In this document: positions 18,005-26,112 of the stretch, in pieces | Layout: each line of letters opens with the position of its first letter | How positions within the stretch are numbered: the stretch's first letter is position 1 | Assembly (NCBI RefSeq): GCF_046614695.1 | Contig: NZ_JBKKHQ010000027.1 | Coordinates: 1 to 64,000, forward strand | Reading direction: 5' to 3' | Origin: Pokkaliibacter sp046614695 | GTDB lineage: Bacteria > Pseudomonadota > Gammaproteobacteria > Pseudomonadales > Balneatricaceae | Length of the DNA: 64,000 nt | Translations under genes and position numbers: made by a program | The notes under the pieces: model-generated | Told to the model about the DNA's origin: nothing | Seen by the model: the letters and a program-made list of their open reading frames with translations, nothing else | Database searches by the model: none

Positions 18005-18634
18005 ATGGCACGTACCCGGGTCAAGATATGCGGAATTGGTACACTTGAGGATGGTCTTGAGGCCATTGATGCAGGTGCAGATGCGTTAGGTTTTGTTTTT
18101 TACGCCAAAAGTAAACGCAACATTGATATCGAACGATGCCGGGCGATCACCTCCAAACTTCCACCGTTTATCGAAAAAGTGGGCTTGTTTGTAGACGCTG
18201 AGGTTACTTTCGTAGCCCAGGCTGTGAAGGAAGCCGGGCTTTCGTTACTGCAGTTTCATGGTGATGAGACGCCCGAGTATTGTGAGCAGTTTTCTTTACC
18301 CTATATAAAAGCGGTGCGGATGAAACCAGGTGTTGATCTTCACAAGATCGCACAGGAGTTCATGAGTGCCCAAGCGCTTCTGGTTGATGCCTACCAGCCT
18401 GGAATACCTGGTGGTACCGGACAAACGTTCAATTGGGATGTTTTGCCCAGTGCGTTGGCTAAGCCCATTATTCTGGCGGGTGGCTTAACGCCGCAGAATG
18501 TCGAACAAGCTATTACACAGGTTCATCCCTACGCTGTAGATGTCAGTGGTGGTGTTGAGTCTGCACCTGGCAGCAAGTCTGCTGATTTGATTAGTAAATT
18601 TATGCAAGGGGTGTTTCGCAGTGACGCACGTTGA
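18005..18634 (+). CDS. trpF: Phosphoribosylanthranilate isomerase
   Basis: TrpF converts phosphoribosylanthranilate to carboxyphenylaminodeoxyribulose phosphate in tryptophan synthesis. The 209-residue TIM-barrel protein begins MARTRVKICGIG with the catalytic Cys9. It has LLQFHGDE and the phosphate-binding VDVSGGVESAPGSK. It is a stand-alone TrpF, not fused to TrpC. The frame is open further upstream, but the ATG at 18005 matches the family. A perfect TATAAT at 17927-17932 lies upstream, but its -35 is poor. The gene overlaps the trpB start by 14 bp, giving tight coupling. Confidence 0.96.
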   Translation: MARTRVKICGIGTLEDGLEAIDAGADALGFVFYAKSKRNIDIERCRAITSKLPPFIEKVGLFVDAEVTFVAQAVKEAGLSLLQFHGDETPEYCEQFSLPYIKAVRMKPGVDLHKIAQEFMSAQALLVDAYQPGIPGGTGQTFNWDVLPSALAKPIILAGGLTPQNVEQAITQVHPYAVDVSGGVESAPGSKSADLISKFMQGVFRSDAR

Positions 18635-19838
18635 TCCCAAAGATTTGATCAATCTCCCAGATGAGCGGGGGCATTTTGGTCCCTACGGTGGACGTTTCGT
18701 CTCAGAAACCCTGATGGCCGCGCTCGAGGAGCTGACCGCTACTTACGAGGAAATGTGGAAAGACCCTGAGTTCATCGAAGAGTTTGACCGCGACCTGAAA
18801 TACTACGTTGGCCGTCCTTCGCCGCTTTACCATGCTGAGCGTCTTTCTCGCGAGTTGGGTGGTGCGCAGATTTATCTCAAGCGTGAAGATCTGAACCATA
18901 CCGGCGCGCACAAGGTAAACAACACCATTGGACAGGCGCTACTGGCGAAGAAAATTGGCAAGCCCCGCATCATTGCCGAGACGGGCGCCGGCCAGCATGG
19001 CGTTGCTTCTGCAACGGTAGCTGCGCGCCTGGGCCTTGAATGTGTTGTCTATATGGGTGAAGAGGATATTCGTCGTCAGGCACTCAATGTGTACCGGATG
19101 AAGTTGTTGGGCGCCAAAGTGGTTCCTGTGACTTCTGGTACTAAAACGCTCAAGGATGCCCTTAACGAAGCGATGCGTGACTGGGTCACTAATATCGACA
19201 ATACCTTCTATATCATTGGTACTGCGGCTGGCCCTCATCCTTATCCAAAAATGGTACGTGATTTCCAGTCTGTGATTGGTCGTGAAGCTCGCGAACAGTG
19301 CCTCGAACAAGCGGGTCGCCTGCCGGATGCTGTAATTGCCTGTGTCGGTGGTGGCTCCAACGCGATTGGAATGTTCTATCCCTTTATTGAAGATACTTCC
19401 GTGCGCATGATCGGTGTTGAAGCAGGTGGTCATGGTCTTGAGACTGGTGAGCATGCGGCTCCGTTAACCGCAGGGCGTCCTGGTGTACTGCATGGAAACC
19501 GCACCTATCTAATGGCGGATGATGCCGGTCAGATTCAGGGCACTCACTCGGTTTCAGCCGGTCTGGATTATCCAGGTGTTGGACCTGAGCATGCATGGCT
19601 TAAAGATACCGGGCGTGCAGAATACGTTGCCGCGACGGATGATGAAGCCATGAATGCTTTCCGTATGCTGACCCGGGTTGAAGGTATCATGCCTGCGCTG
19701 GAGTCTAGCCATGCGGTCGCTCATGCGATCAAGATTGCGCCTACTATGCCTAAAGACAGTATTCTGGTCGTCAACCTTTCAGGTCGTGGTGACAAGGATA
19801 TTCATACTGTAGCAGCCATCGATGGCATTGATGTCTAA
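18621..19838 (+). CDS. trpB: Tryptophan synthase beta subunit
   Basis: TrpB joins indole and serine to make tryptophan with PLP in an alpha2-beta2 complex. The 405-residue protein has the PLP lysine Lys98 in LNHTGAHKVNN, the GCGGGSN-like phosphate loop (here CVGGGSNAIG) and ETGAGQHGVA. The start is GTG at 18621, with AAGGGG 10 bases upstream and a 14-bp overlap with trpF. No good alternative start was seen nearby. trpA follows after 9 bp. Confidence 0.97.
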   Translation: MTHVDPKDLINLPDERGHFGPYGGRFVSETLMAALEELTATYEEMWKDPEFIEEFDRDLKYYVGRPSPLYHAERLSRELGGAQIYLKREDLNHTGAHKVNNTIGQALLAKKIGKPRIIAETGAGQHGVASATVAARLGLECVVYMGEEDIRRQALNVYRMKLLGAKVVPVTSGTKTLKDALNEAMRDWVTNIDNTFYIIGTAAGPHPYPKMVRDFQSVIGREAREQCLEQAGRLPDAVIACVGGGSNAIGMFYPFIEDTSVRMIGVEAGGHGLETGEHAAPLTAGRPGVLHGNRTYLMADDAGQIQGTHSVSAGLDYPGVGPEHAWLKDTGRAEYVAATDDEAMNAFRMLTRVEGIMPALESSHAVAHAIKIAPTMPKDSILVVNLSGRGDKDIHTVAAIDGIDV

Positions 19839-19847
19839 GGAATCAAG

Positions 19848-20651
19848 ATGAGCCGCATAGCGACCTGTTTTAGTGAGTTGAAAAGCCAGGGCCGTCAGGC
19901 GCTGATCCCTTATATCACTGCTGGTGATGGTGGTCAGTCGCTGACAGTTCCGCTGATGCATGAGATGGTAAAAGCTGGTGCTGATGTGATTGAGCTGGGC
20001 ATTCCCTTCTCTGATCCCATGGCTGATGGTCCGGTCATTCAGTTAGCTTGTGAGCGTGCGCTTAAGCACGGCACACGGTTGGCGGATGTGCTGGACATGG
20101 TAAAATCCTTTCGCCAGCAAGATGATAAAACCCCGGTAGTTTTGATGGGGTATATGAACCCTGTCGAAATGATGGGTCATGAGGTCTTTGCTGATGCTGC
20201 TGCGGCGGCAGGTATTGATGGCGTTTTGCTGGTGGATATGCCACCTGAAGAAGCAGAAGAGATGCCGCAGTTATTGAAAGATCGTAATATCGACACGATC
20301 TTCCTGCTGGCGCCAACCAGTCAGAAATCACGTATCAAGGCCGTTGAAAAAGCGGGCAGTGGCTATGTCTATTATGTCTCTCTTAAAGGCGTAACGGGCT
20401 CTGCCATTCTGGATACGGCTGACGTTGAGCGGCAGGTGGCTCGTATTCGTGAAGATGTCTCTCAGCCTGTCGGCGTAGGTTTTGGTATTCGTGATGCCGC
20501 GTCTGCAAAAGCCGTGGCGGCAGTCGCGGACGGTGTTATCGTGGGCAGTGTGCTCGTGAATAAGATGGCGGAGTATCAGGAGGACAGTGCGGCGATTCTG
20601 CGTGAAGTGCCTGCCATCCTGAATGATATGCGCCAGGCAATGGATTCCTGA
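19848..20651 (+). CDS. trpA: Tryptophan synthase alpha subunit
   Basis: TrpA cleaves indole-3-glycerol phosphate and passes indole to TrpB. The 267-residue TIM-barrel protein has both catalytic acids at the standard numbers, Glu49 (DVIELGIPFSDPMADGP) and Asp60. YVSLKGVTG (loop 6) and the phosphate-binding GFGIRD and GVIVGSV segments are present. AAGGA overlaps the trpB stop region. It is third in the trpF-trpB-trpA unit; the trpC and trpD steps are encoded elsewhere. Confidence 0.97.
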   Translation: MSRIATCFSELKSQGRQALIPYITAGDGGQSLTVPLMHEMVKAGADVIELGIPFSDPMADGPVIQLACERALKHGTRLADVLDMVKSFRQQDDKTPVVLMGYMNPVEMMGHEVFADAAAAAGIDGVLLVDMPPEEAEEMPQLLKDRNIDTIFLLAPTSQKSRIKAVEKAGSGYVYYVSLKGVTGSAILDTADVERQVARIREDVSQPVGVGFGIRDAASAKAVAAVADGVIVGSVLVNKMAEYQEDSAAILREVPAILNDMRQAMDS

Positions 20652-20730
20652 CAAGAATAGAAAAGTGTTAGCTCAGCAGAAACGGTAGGGTGGTTTACCA
20701 CTGTTTGTTGCCGAAGAGCTCGGAGAACTT

Positions 20731-21618
20731 ATGAGTAACTGGCTAGAAAAAATTGTTCCTTCTCTGGTGCGTGTTCAGCGTAAAACGACCGCATCTTCAG
20801 TGCCTGAAGGGCTTTGGAAGAAGTGCCCAAAGTGTGAGGCTGTACTGTACAAGCCTGAGCTGGATAAAAGCCTGGATGTTTGCCCCAAGTGTGACCATCA
20901 CATGCGAGTCAGTGCTCGCCGTCGTCTGGACATCTTTCTGGATGCGGAGAATCGCAATGAAATCGGTGCAGAAGTCGAGCCGACAGATCGTCTGAAGTTC
21001 CGCGATACCAAGCGTTATCGTGATCGTATTCAGAGTGCTCAGCGTGACACCAATGAGAAAGATGCGCTGATTGCTATGAGCGGTACGGTCGATGGTCTGC
21101 CCATCGCTGCTGTGGCTTTTGAATTTAGCTTTATGGGCGGATCCATGGGTTCCGTCGTGGGTGAGCGTTTTGTTCGCGCCGCAACCTATGCGCTCGAAAA
21201 TCGGGTACCACTGGTTTGCTTTGCAGCCTCCGGTGGTGCGCGTATGCAGGAAGCGCTTTTCTCCCTGATGCAGATGGCCAAAACCAGTGCTGCCCTTGAG
21301 AAACTTAAGCAGGCAGGCATCCCTTATATTTCTGTGCTTACTGACCCTGTGTTTGGCGGTGTATCAGCGAGTCTGGCAATGTTGGGTGATCTGAATATTG
21401 CCGAGCCTAACGCGCTGATCGGCTTTGCCGGCCCGCGTGTTATCGAGCAAACCGTTCGTCAGAAGTTGCCTGAAGGCTTCCAGCGTTCCGAGTTCCTGCT
21501 GGAGCACGGTGCAATTGACATGATCGTTCATCGTAAACATATGCGTGAGCGTGTTGGCGGAATGCTTCGCAAGTTCTCACACCTGCCACAGATTCAGGTA
21601 GAGACAGAAGAAGAGTAA
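20731..21618 (+). CDS. accD: Acetyl-CoA carboxylase carboxyltransferase beta subunit
   Basis: AccD is the zinc-containing subunit of the carboxyltransferase that makes malonyl-CoA for fatty-acid synthesis, working with AccA. The 295-residue protein has the N-terminal zinc ribbon Cys32, Cys35, Cys51, Cys54. The crotonase-like domain follows, with FASGGARMQE-type sequence (here FAASGGARMQEA) and GGVSAS. It follows trpA after 79 bp and is separated from folC by a terminator-like hairpin. The trp-accD-folC order is typical of gammaproteobacteria. Confidence 0.97.
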   Translation: MSNWLEKIVPSLVRVQRKTTASSVPEGLWKKCPKCEAVLYKPELDKSLDVCPKCDHHMRVSARRRLDIFLDAENRNEIGAEVEPTDRLKFRDTKRYRDRIQSAQRDTNEKDALIAMSGTVDGLPIAAVAFEFSFMGGSMGSVVGERFVRAATYALENRVPLVCFAASGGARMQEALFSLMQMAKTSAALEKLKQAGIPYISVLTDPVFGGVSASLAMLGDLNIAEPNALIGFAGPRVIEQTVRQKLPEGFQRSEFLLEHGAIDMIVHRKHMRERVGGMLRKFSHLPQIQVETEEE

Positions 21619-21637
21619 GTACTCTTTGCGCTTTTTT

Positions 21638-21676
21638 AAGCCGACCTTGTCTTGCTGACATCGTCGGCTTTTCATT
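21638..21676 (+). terminator. Terminator-like hairpin between accD and folC
   Basis: AAGCCGAC (21638-21645) and GTCGGCTT (21663-21670) form a perfect 8-bp stem with a 17-base loop, followed by TTCATTT. The long loop and mixed T-run suggest partial termination. Confidence 0.65.
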
Positions 21677-21718
21677 TCTCACCCCAGACGGGGTCGCCGG
21701 AAGCTGATCGGTATCATC

Positions 21719-23029
21719 ATGTCAGAGTCTAAGCAAAGCCTTTCGCAGTGGCTGTCGTGGATGGAACAACAACATCCGAAAGCGATTGATCTTGGTCTTG
21801 AACGGGTCAGTCGTGTCTGGCAGGCACTGGGTCAACCCGAGGTCGCCAAAAAGATCGTTACTGTTGGCGGTACCAATGGCAAAGGCTCCACGGTCACTTA
21901 CTTGCGTGATTTGTGCTGCGCTGCGGGCTATCGTGTTGGTGTTTATACATCCCCTCACTTCCTGCGTTACAACGAGCGCATCTGGCTTGAGGGTAATGAG
22001 GTTTCGGATGAAGCTCTATGTGAGGCTTTCGAGACGATTCATGCCTGCTCGCAAAAACTCGATCCTCAAATGACGCTGACCTATTTCGAAATGGGCACAC
22101 TGGCGGCGCTGTGGCTACTTGCCCGCGAGTCTTTGGATCTGGCGATTCTGGAAGTGGGTCTGGGTGGTCGACTGGATGCCGTCAATATTATTGATGCCGA
22201 TATTGCGGTACTGACTTCAATCGATATTGATCATGCGGATTGGCTGGGTACTGACCGGGAGAACATTGGCTACGAAAAGGCGGGTATTTTTCGCCCTGGT
22301 GCCCTGGCTATCTGTGCTGAGCCTGATATGCCAGCGTCCATTGCGCGTCATGCCTCGATGTTGGGAGCGCAGCTTATTCGTATTGGTGAGCAGTTCGGTA
22401 TCTCCGAGGAGCCAGAAGGTTACCGCTGTTTTGGCGTGTTGCCCAATGGCGCACCATGGTTTCTTGACAGCATCGAACAGCCAGGACTGCCCGTTCGAAA
22501 CATGGCCCCCGCGTTGCAAGCTGCTTCGTGGCTGGGGATGTTGCCTGCTTCGGTCGATGTTACGCGCAATACACTCAAGAATGCTTCGCTACGCGGGCGT
22601 TTTCAGCAAGTCTTTTGGCAGGGGCGGCATTGGATGCTGGATGTCGCGCATAACCCGGAAGCTGCACGCCATATGGCTCAGTGGCTTAAGAAACGCGCTC
22701 CTGAGCGTAAGGTACTGGCATTGTGCGGCATGCTGGCTGACAAGGACTGCAAAGGTGTATTTAAGGCGCTGATTTCCTCCGTCAGTCACTGGCAGCTGAT
22801 TGGTTTAGATGGCCCCCGTGGACAGACTGCAGTACAACTTGAGGGATTGCTTCAGACCGAGATGGAAGGACATTCCAACGTTGCCAGCCATAGCAGTTCA
22901 TCGGATCTTAATGCCGCAACGAAAGATTTAATCGCGATCAGTGAGCCTGAAGATTTGATTCTGGTTTTTGGCTCATTTGTCACTGTGACCGGGATGCTGG
23001 GGTTGCTCGAGTCGCAACCTGATCACTAA
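21719..23029 (+). CDS. folC: Folylpolyglutamate/dihydrofolate synthase
   Basis: FolC adds glutamate to dihydropteroate and then to tetrahydrofolates using ATP. The 436-residue Mur-ligase-family protein has the P-loop GGTNGKGST (residues 50-58 approximately), the substrate loop YTSPHFLRYNERI, LEVGLGGRLDAVN, the metal-binding SIDIDHADWLG and the DVAHNPEA motif. It starts at ATG 21719, 49 bp after the upstream hairpin. The DedD-like gene follows after 54 bp. Confidence 0.95.
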   Translation: MSESKQSLSQWLSWMEQQHPKAIDLGLERVSRVWQALGQPEVAKKIVTVGGTNGKGSTVTYLRDLCCAAGYRVGVYTSPHFLRYNERIWLEGNEVSDEALCEAFETIHACSQKLDPQMTLTYFEMGTLAALWLLARESLDLAILEVGLGGRLDAVNIIDADIAVLTSIDIDHADWLGTDRENIGYEKAGIFRPGALAICAEPDMPASIARHASMLGAQLIRIGEQFGISEEPEGYRCFGVLPNGAPWFLDSIEQPGLPVRNMAPALQAASWLGMLPASVDVTRNTLKNASLRGRFQQVFWQGRHWMLDVAHNPEAARHMAQWLKKRAPERKVLALCGMLADKDCKGVFKALISSVSHWQLIGLDGPRGQTAVQLEGLLQTEMEGHSNVASHSSSSDLNAATKDLIAISEPEDLILVFGSFVTVTGMLGLLESQPDH

Positions 23030-23083
23030 GCCGAAGGCGGTTTTGCCCAACTCGGTTAAATGTCAAACCTATAAGGATTTAAC

Positions 23084-23746
23084 ATGCCTGCTGAATTTCG
23101 GTATCGGATAGTCGGCTCAATTGCTCTGGTTATTGTGATTGGCATCTGGGCAATTAGCTTCTGGGACGGAGATGGAATGTCATCTTTACCTCAGCTGCAG
23201 CAGGAAGTCCCGGATCGTCCCTCAGTTCCGACAGCGAATACCACTGAACCACAACAGCCGGTGGCTCCGATTGCTGAATCACAAGCGCCAGCACCTATCG
23301 CTAAGAATGATGATCAGATCATGGTCGAAGCACCACCCGGTCTGGCGACAGACAACGGTGGTGATGCTTCTCCGACAGCTACTAAAACCGGAGCAGCTCA
23401 ATCTGACACCGCTCAGGTTTCAACAGCGCCAGCCGCGCCCGCTGAGCCTGTGAAAGAAGAGGTTAAAACGCCGGCTCCAGAGCCCGTTGCTGAAGTAAAA
23501 ACCGATACGAACGGCGCCCCTGTGTCCTGGTCTTTGCAGGTGGCAAGTTTCAAGGATGAGCAAAATGCTGATCGACTAATGAATAAGCTTAAAAGCCAGG
23601 GCTTCAAATCCTATCAGGCGCTTAATGGCGGGCTTCATAAGGTTTACGTTGGGCCAGAGCTTGATAAAGATGCGCTGAATGCGATTAAGGATCAGGTGAA
23701 GTCCAAATTTAAACTGAATGGCTTTGTCGTGCGTTATCAGCCCTGA
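23084..23746 (+). CDS. dedD: DedD-like SPOR-domain protein
   Basis: SPOR proteins bind denuded septal peptidoglycan; DedD is a minor division protein. The 220-residue product has one N-terminal membrane span (about 8-26) and a Pro/Ala/Thr-rich periplasmic linker (about 45-145). The C-terminal SPOR domain (about 147-219) includes SWSLQVASFKDEQNADRLMNKL. AAGGA lies just before the ATG. The folC-dedD-cvpA-purF order is the same as in E. coli and Pseudomonas, which supports the assignment. Confidence 0.9.
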   Translation: MPAEFRYRIVGSIALVIVIGIWAISFWDGDGMSSLPQLQQEVPDRPSVPTANTTEPQQPVAPIAESQAPAPIAKNDDQIMVEAPPGLATDNGGDASPTATKTGAAQSDTAQVSTAPAAPAEPVKEEVKTPAPEPVAEVKTDTNGAPVSWSLQVASFKDEQNADRLMNKLKSQGFKSYQALNGGLHKVYVGPELDKDALNAIKDQVKSKFKLNGFVVRYQP

Positions 23747-23846
23747 AAATCGCCAAAAACCATGTGAATGGTCGGATTTATAAGTGTTCGTGTACAGCGG
23801 TAGTGCTTCTGTTAGAATGCGCACGCCATCGCTATAGGAGTCAGGA

Positions 23847-24341
23847 ATGAACTGGGCCGATTGGGTCATTTTAGGGGTCATCGGACTGTCCGGTATTATT
23901 AGTCTCACGCGTGGTTTCATGCGCGAAGCTATGTCCCTGATTACCTGGGTTGTCGCATTCATTATTGCCAGGCTCTTTACCGATCAGTTAGCTGTTATTC
24001 TCGCTCCCTATATCCAGACACCCTCTATTCGCGTTGCCAGCGCTTTTATTGCGTTGTTTATCGTCAGTCTGATTATTGGTGCGATGGTCGGGTATCTGGT
24101 GGGTCAGTTGGTGAAGGCTACCGGACTTAGCGGTACTGATCGTGTTCTTGGCATAGTATTTGGTGTTGCTCGAGGATGTATTCTCGTGGTCGTTGCTGTC
24201 GCCATGTTATCCTACACCCCTGTAGTGAATGACCTTTGGTGGCAGAGCTCACGCCTTATCCCCGAGTTCAAAATGATGGAATCCTGGTCACTGTCACTTC
24301 TGAAAGATGTGTCAGGGGCTGTACTGTCGGTTGGACAATAA
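23847..24341 (+). CDS. cvpA: CvpA family inner-membrane protein
   Basis: CvpA is a small inner-membrane protein originally linked to colicin V production and needed in several bacteria for envelope stress tolerance. The 164-residue product has four predicted membrane helices (about 3-20, 26-46, 60-84, 105-122) and the family start NWADWVILGVI with LTRGFMREA. TAGGAG precedes the ATG. It lies directly upstream of purF, as in E. coli. Confidence 0.93.
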   Translation: MNWADWVILGVIGLSGIISLTRGFMREAMSLITWVVAFIIARLFTDQLAVILAPYIQTPSIRVASAFIALFIVSLIIGAMVGYLVGQLVKATGLSGTDRVLGIVFGVARGCILVVVAVAMLSYTPVVNDLWWQSSRLIPEFKMMESWSLSLLKDVSGAVLSVGQ

Positions 24342-24402
24342 CTCCCCGAGAGTCGCTGGCTGCCTTGCGCAGTCACATGTTAGTTAATCTGAGGTGAACT
24401 TC

Positions 24403-25917
24403 ATGTGTGGTATCGTCGGCATCGTTGCCAATTCCCATGTCAATCAGGAAATCTTTGATGCCCTGACTGTCCTCCAGCATCGGGGGCAAGACGCGGCAGG
24501 AATGGTGACCAGTCAGCAAGGACGGTTTTTTCTTCGCAAGGACAATGGACAAGTGCGTGATGTTTTCCGTACTCGTCATATGAAACAGCTCTTGGGTAAT
24601 GTGGGTATCGGTCATGTGCGTTACCCCACTGCAGGTAGCTCAAGTGCGGCAGAGGCACAGCCGTTCTATGTGAACTCACCCTACGGTATTGCACTGGCCC
24701 ATAACGGTAACCTGACCAATACCAGAGAACTTGCAGAAGACCTCTTCCGTGAGGATCTTCGCCATCTTAATACCACCTCAGACTCTGAAGTTTTGCTCAA
24801 CGTTCTGGCCCATGAGCTGCAAGTGCAGCACAAAATGGTGCTGACGCCTGACTGCCTGTTTGAGGCTATGGGTAAAGTCTACGACCGTATTCGTGGCGCC
24901 TATGCTGTGGTCGCGCTTATTACCGGCTACGGTATTCTTGGTTTCCGTGATCCCAACGGTATTCGTCCAATGTGTATTGGCGTGCGTGAAACTGAGAAGG
25001 GCCATGAGTACATGATCGCTTCTGAAAGCTGTGCGCTTTTGGGTGGTGGTTTCCGCCTGCTGCGTGACGTAGAGCCAGGCGAAGCGGTATTTATTACTGA
25101 AGATGGCAAGCTGCACAGTAAAGTATGTGCAAAAGCGACGACATATCGTCCCTGTATTTTCGAACATGTCTATCTGGCTCGTCCTGACTCCATCATTGAT
25201 GGTATTTCAGTGTACAAAGCACGTTTGCGCATGGGTGAGTTTCTGGCTGACAAGGTCAGTAATGAGCGCCCTGATCATGATATTGATGTTGTTATTCCTA
25301 TCCCGGATACCAGCCGTACTGCGGCCATGCAGATGGCACTGAAGCTGGGTGTCAAAATGCGTGAAGGCTTTGTAAAGAACCGCTATATCGGTCGTACCTT
25401 CATCATGCCGGGTCAGAAAGTGCGTGAGAAATCCGTGCGCCAGAAGTTAAGCCCCATTGAGCTTGAGTTCAAAGATCGTGTGGTCATGCTGGTCGATGAT
25501 TCTATCGTGCGCGGTACCACTTCACGTCAGATCATTGAGATGGCGCGTGAGTGCGGCGCTAAGAAGGTGTACATCGCTTCTGCCGCTCCTGCGATTCGCT
25601 TCCCGAACGTTTACGGTATTGATATGCCTGCTGTTCAGGAGTTGGTTGCTCATGGTCGTACTGAGCAGGAAGTGTGCGACTACATCGGTGCAGACTGGCT
25701 GGTATATCAGGATCTTGACGATCTGATCGCATCTACTGAAGGTGCGGATTCTCCTGCTACTGAGTTCGACTGCTCTGTATTCAACGGCCAGTACATTACT
25801 GGTGACGTGGATGAAGCCTACTTCCAGGCGCTACAGGCAGCTCGTAATGATGAAGCCAAAGCCCTGGACCCATCATTGGTTGAGAATGAAACTGCGGATA
25901 TGCTGAAGCGTCTGTAA
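24403..25917 (+). CDS. purF: Amidophosphoribosyltransferase
   Basis: PurF makes phosphoribosylamine from PRPP and glutamine, the first committed purine step. The 504-residue protein starts Met-Cys, so Cys2 becomes the N-terminal nucleophile after Met removal. The glutaminase domain (CGIVGIV, HRGQDAAGM, HNGNLTN) is followed by the transferase domain with the PRPP loop VMLVDDSIVRGTTS (about 361-374). The frame extends to 24394, but the ATG at 24403 matches the required Met-Cys and follows GAGGTG. A terminator follows. Confidence 0.98.
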   Translation: MCGIVGIVANSHVNQEIFDALTVLQHRGQDAAGMVTSQQGRFFLRKDNGQVRDVFRTRHMKQLLGNVGIGHVRYPTAGSSSAAEAQPFYVNSPYGIALAHNGNLTNTRELAEDLFREDLRHLNTTSDSEVLLNVLAHELQVQHKMVLTPDCLFEAMGKVYDRIRGAYAVVALITGYGILGFRDPNGIRPMCIGVRETEKGHEYMIASESCALLGGGFRLLRDVEPGEAVFITEDGKLHSKVCAKATTYRPCIFEHVYLARPDSIIDGISVYKARLRMGEFLADKVSNERPDHDIDVVIPIPDTSRTAAMQMALKLGVKMREGFVKNRYIGRTFIMPGQKVREKSVRQKLSPIELEFKDRVVMLVDDSIVRGTTSRQIIEMARECGAKKVYIASAAPAIRFPNVYGIDMPAVQELVAHGRTEQEVCDYIGADWLVYQDLDDLIASTEGADSPATEFDCSVFNGQYITGDVDEAYFQALQAARNDEAKALDPSLVENETADMLKRL

Positions 25918-25934
25918 GCTTATTCGGGTAACGG

Positions 25935-25962
25935 AAAACCGGCATTCACTGCCGGTTTTTTT
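25935..25962 (+). terminator. Rho-independent terminator after purF
   Basis: AAAACCGGCA (25935-25944), loop TTCAC and TGCCGGTTTT (25950-25959) form a perfect 10-bp stem running into a T-tract. Confidence 0.93.
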
Positions 25963-26023
25963 ATGCCCTGAAAAAGCAAAGCGGGTGGGCCAGTCAGGGA
26001 GCGGAGCCGATCAGCGGCAGCAA

Positions 26024-26034
26024 GGGGGGGGGGG
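26024..26034. repeat. Run of eleven G residues
   Basis: An uninterrupted G11 tract lies in the non-coding gap between purF and the convergent chemoreceptor gene, 29 bp from the chemoreceptor terminator hairpin. It does not sit between a promoter and a start codon, so a phase-variation role has no support. Homopolymer length may also be a sequencing uncertainty. Confidence 0.8.
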
Positions 26035-26062
26035 CGCTCTGGTGGCCACGTTGTGGTGCAAG

Positions 26063-26091
26063 TAAAAAAATACCCGGACAGCGCCGGGTAT
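26063..26091 (-). terminator. Terminator of the chemoreceptor gene
   Basis: On the minus strand TACCCGG (26090-26084), a 6-base loop and CCGGGTA (26077-26071) form a 7-bp stem followed by TTTTTTT. It lies 22 bp beyond the chemoreceptor stop. Confidence 0.9.
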
Positions 26092-26112
26092 GTTCAGAGT
26101 TTTAGCGACGAA

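Noticed and set aside
17990..18016. GGAACC upstream of trpF, considered as a hrp box
   Set aside because: The sequence 15-16 bp downstream (CGTACCC) does not match the CCACNNA half, and the downstream gene is a housekeeping gene.
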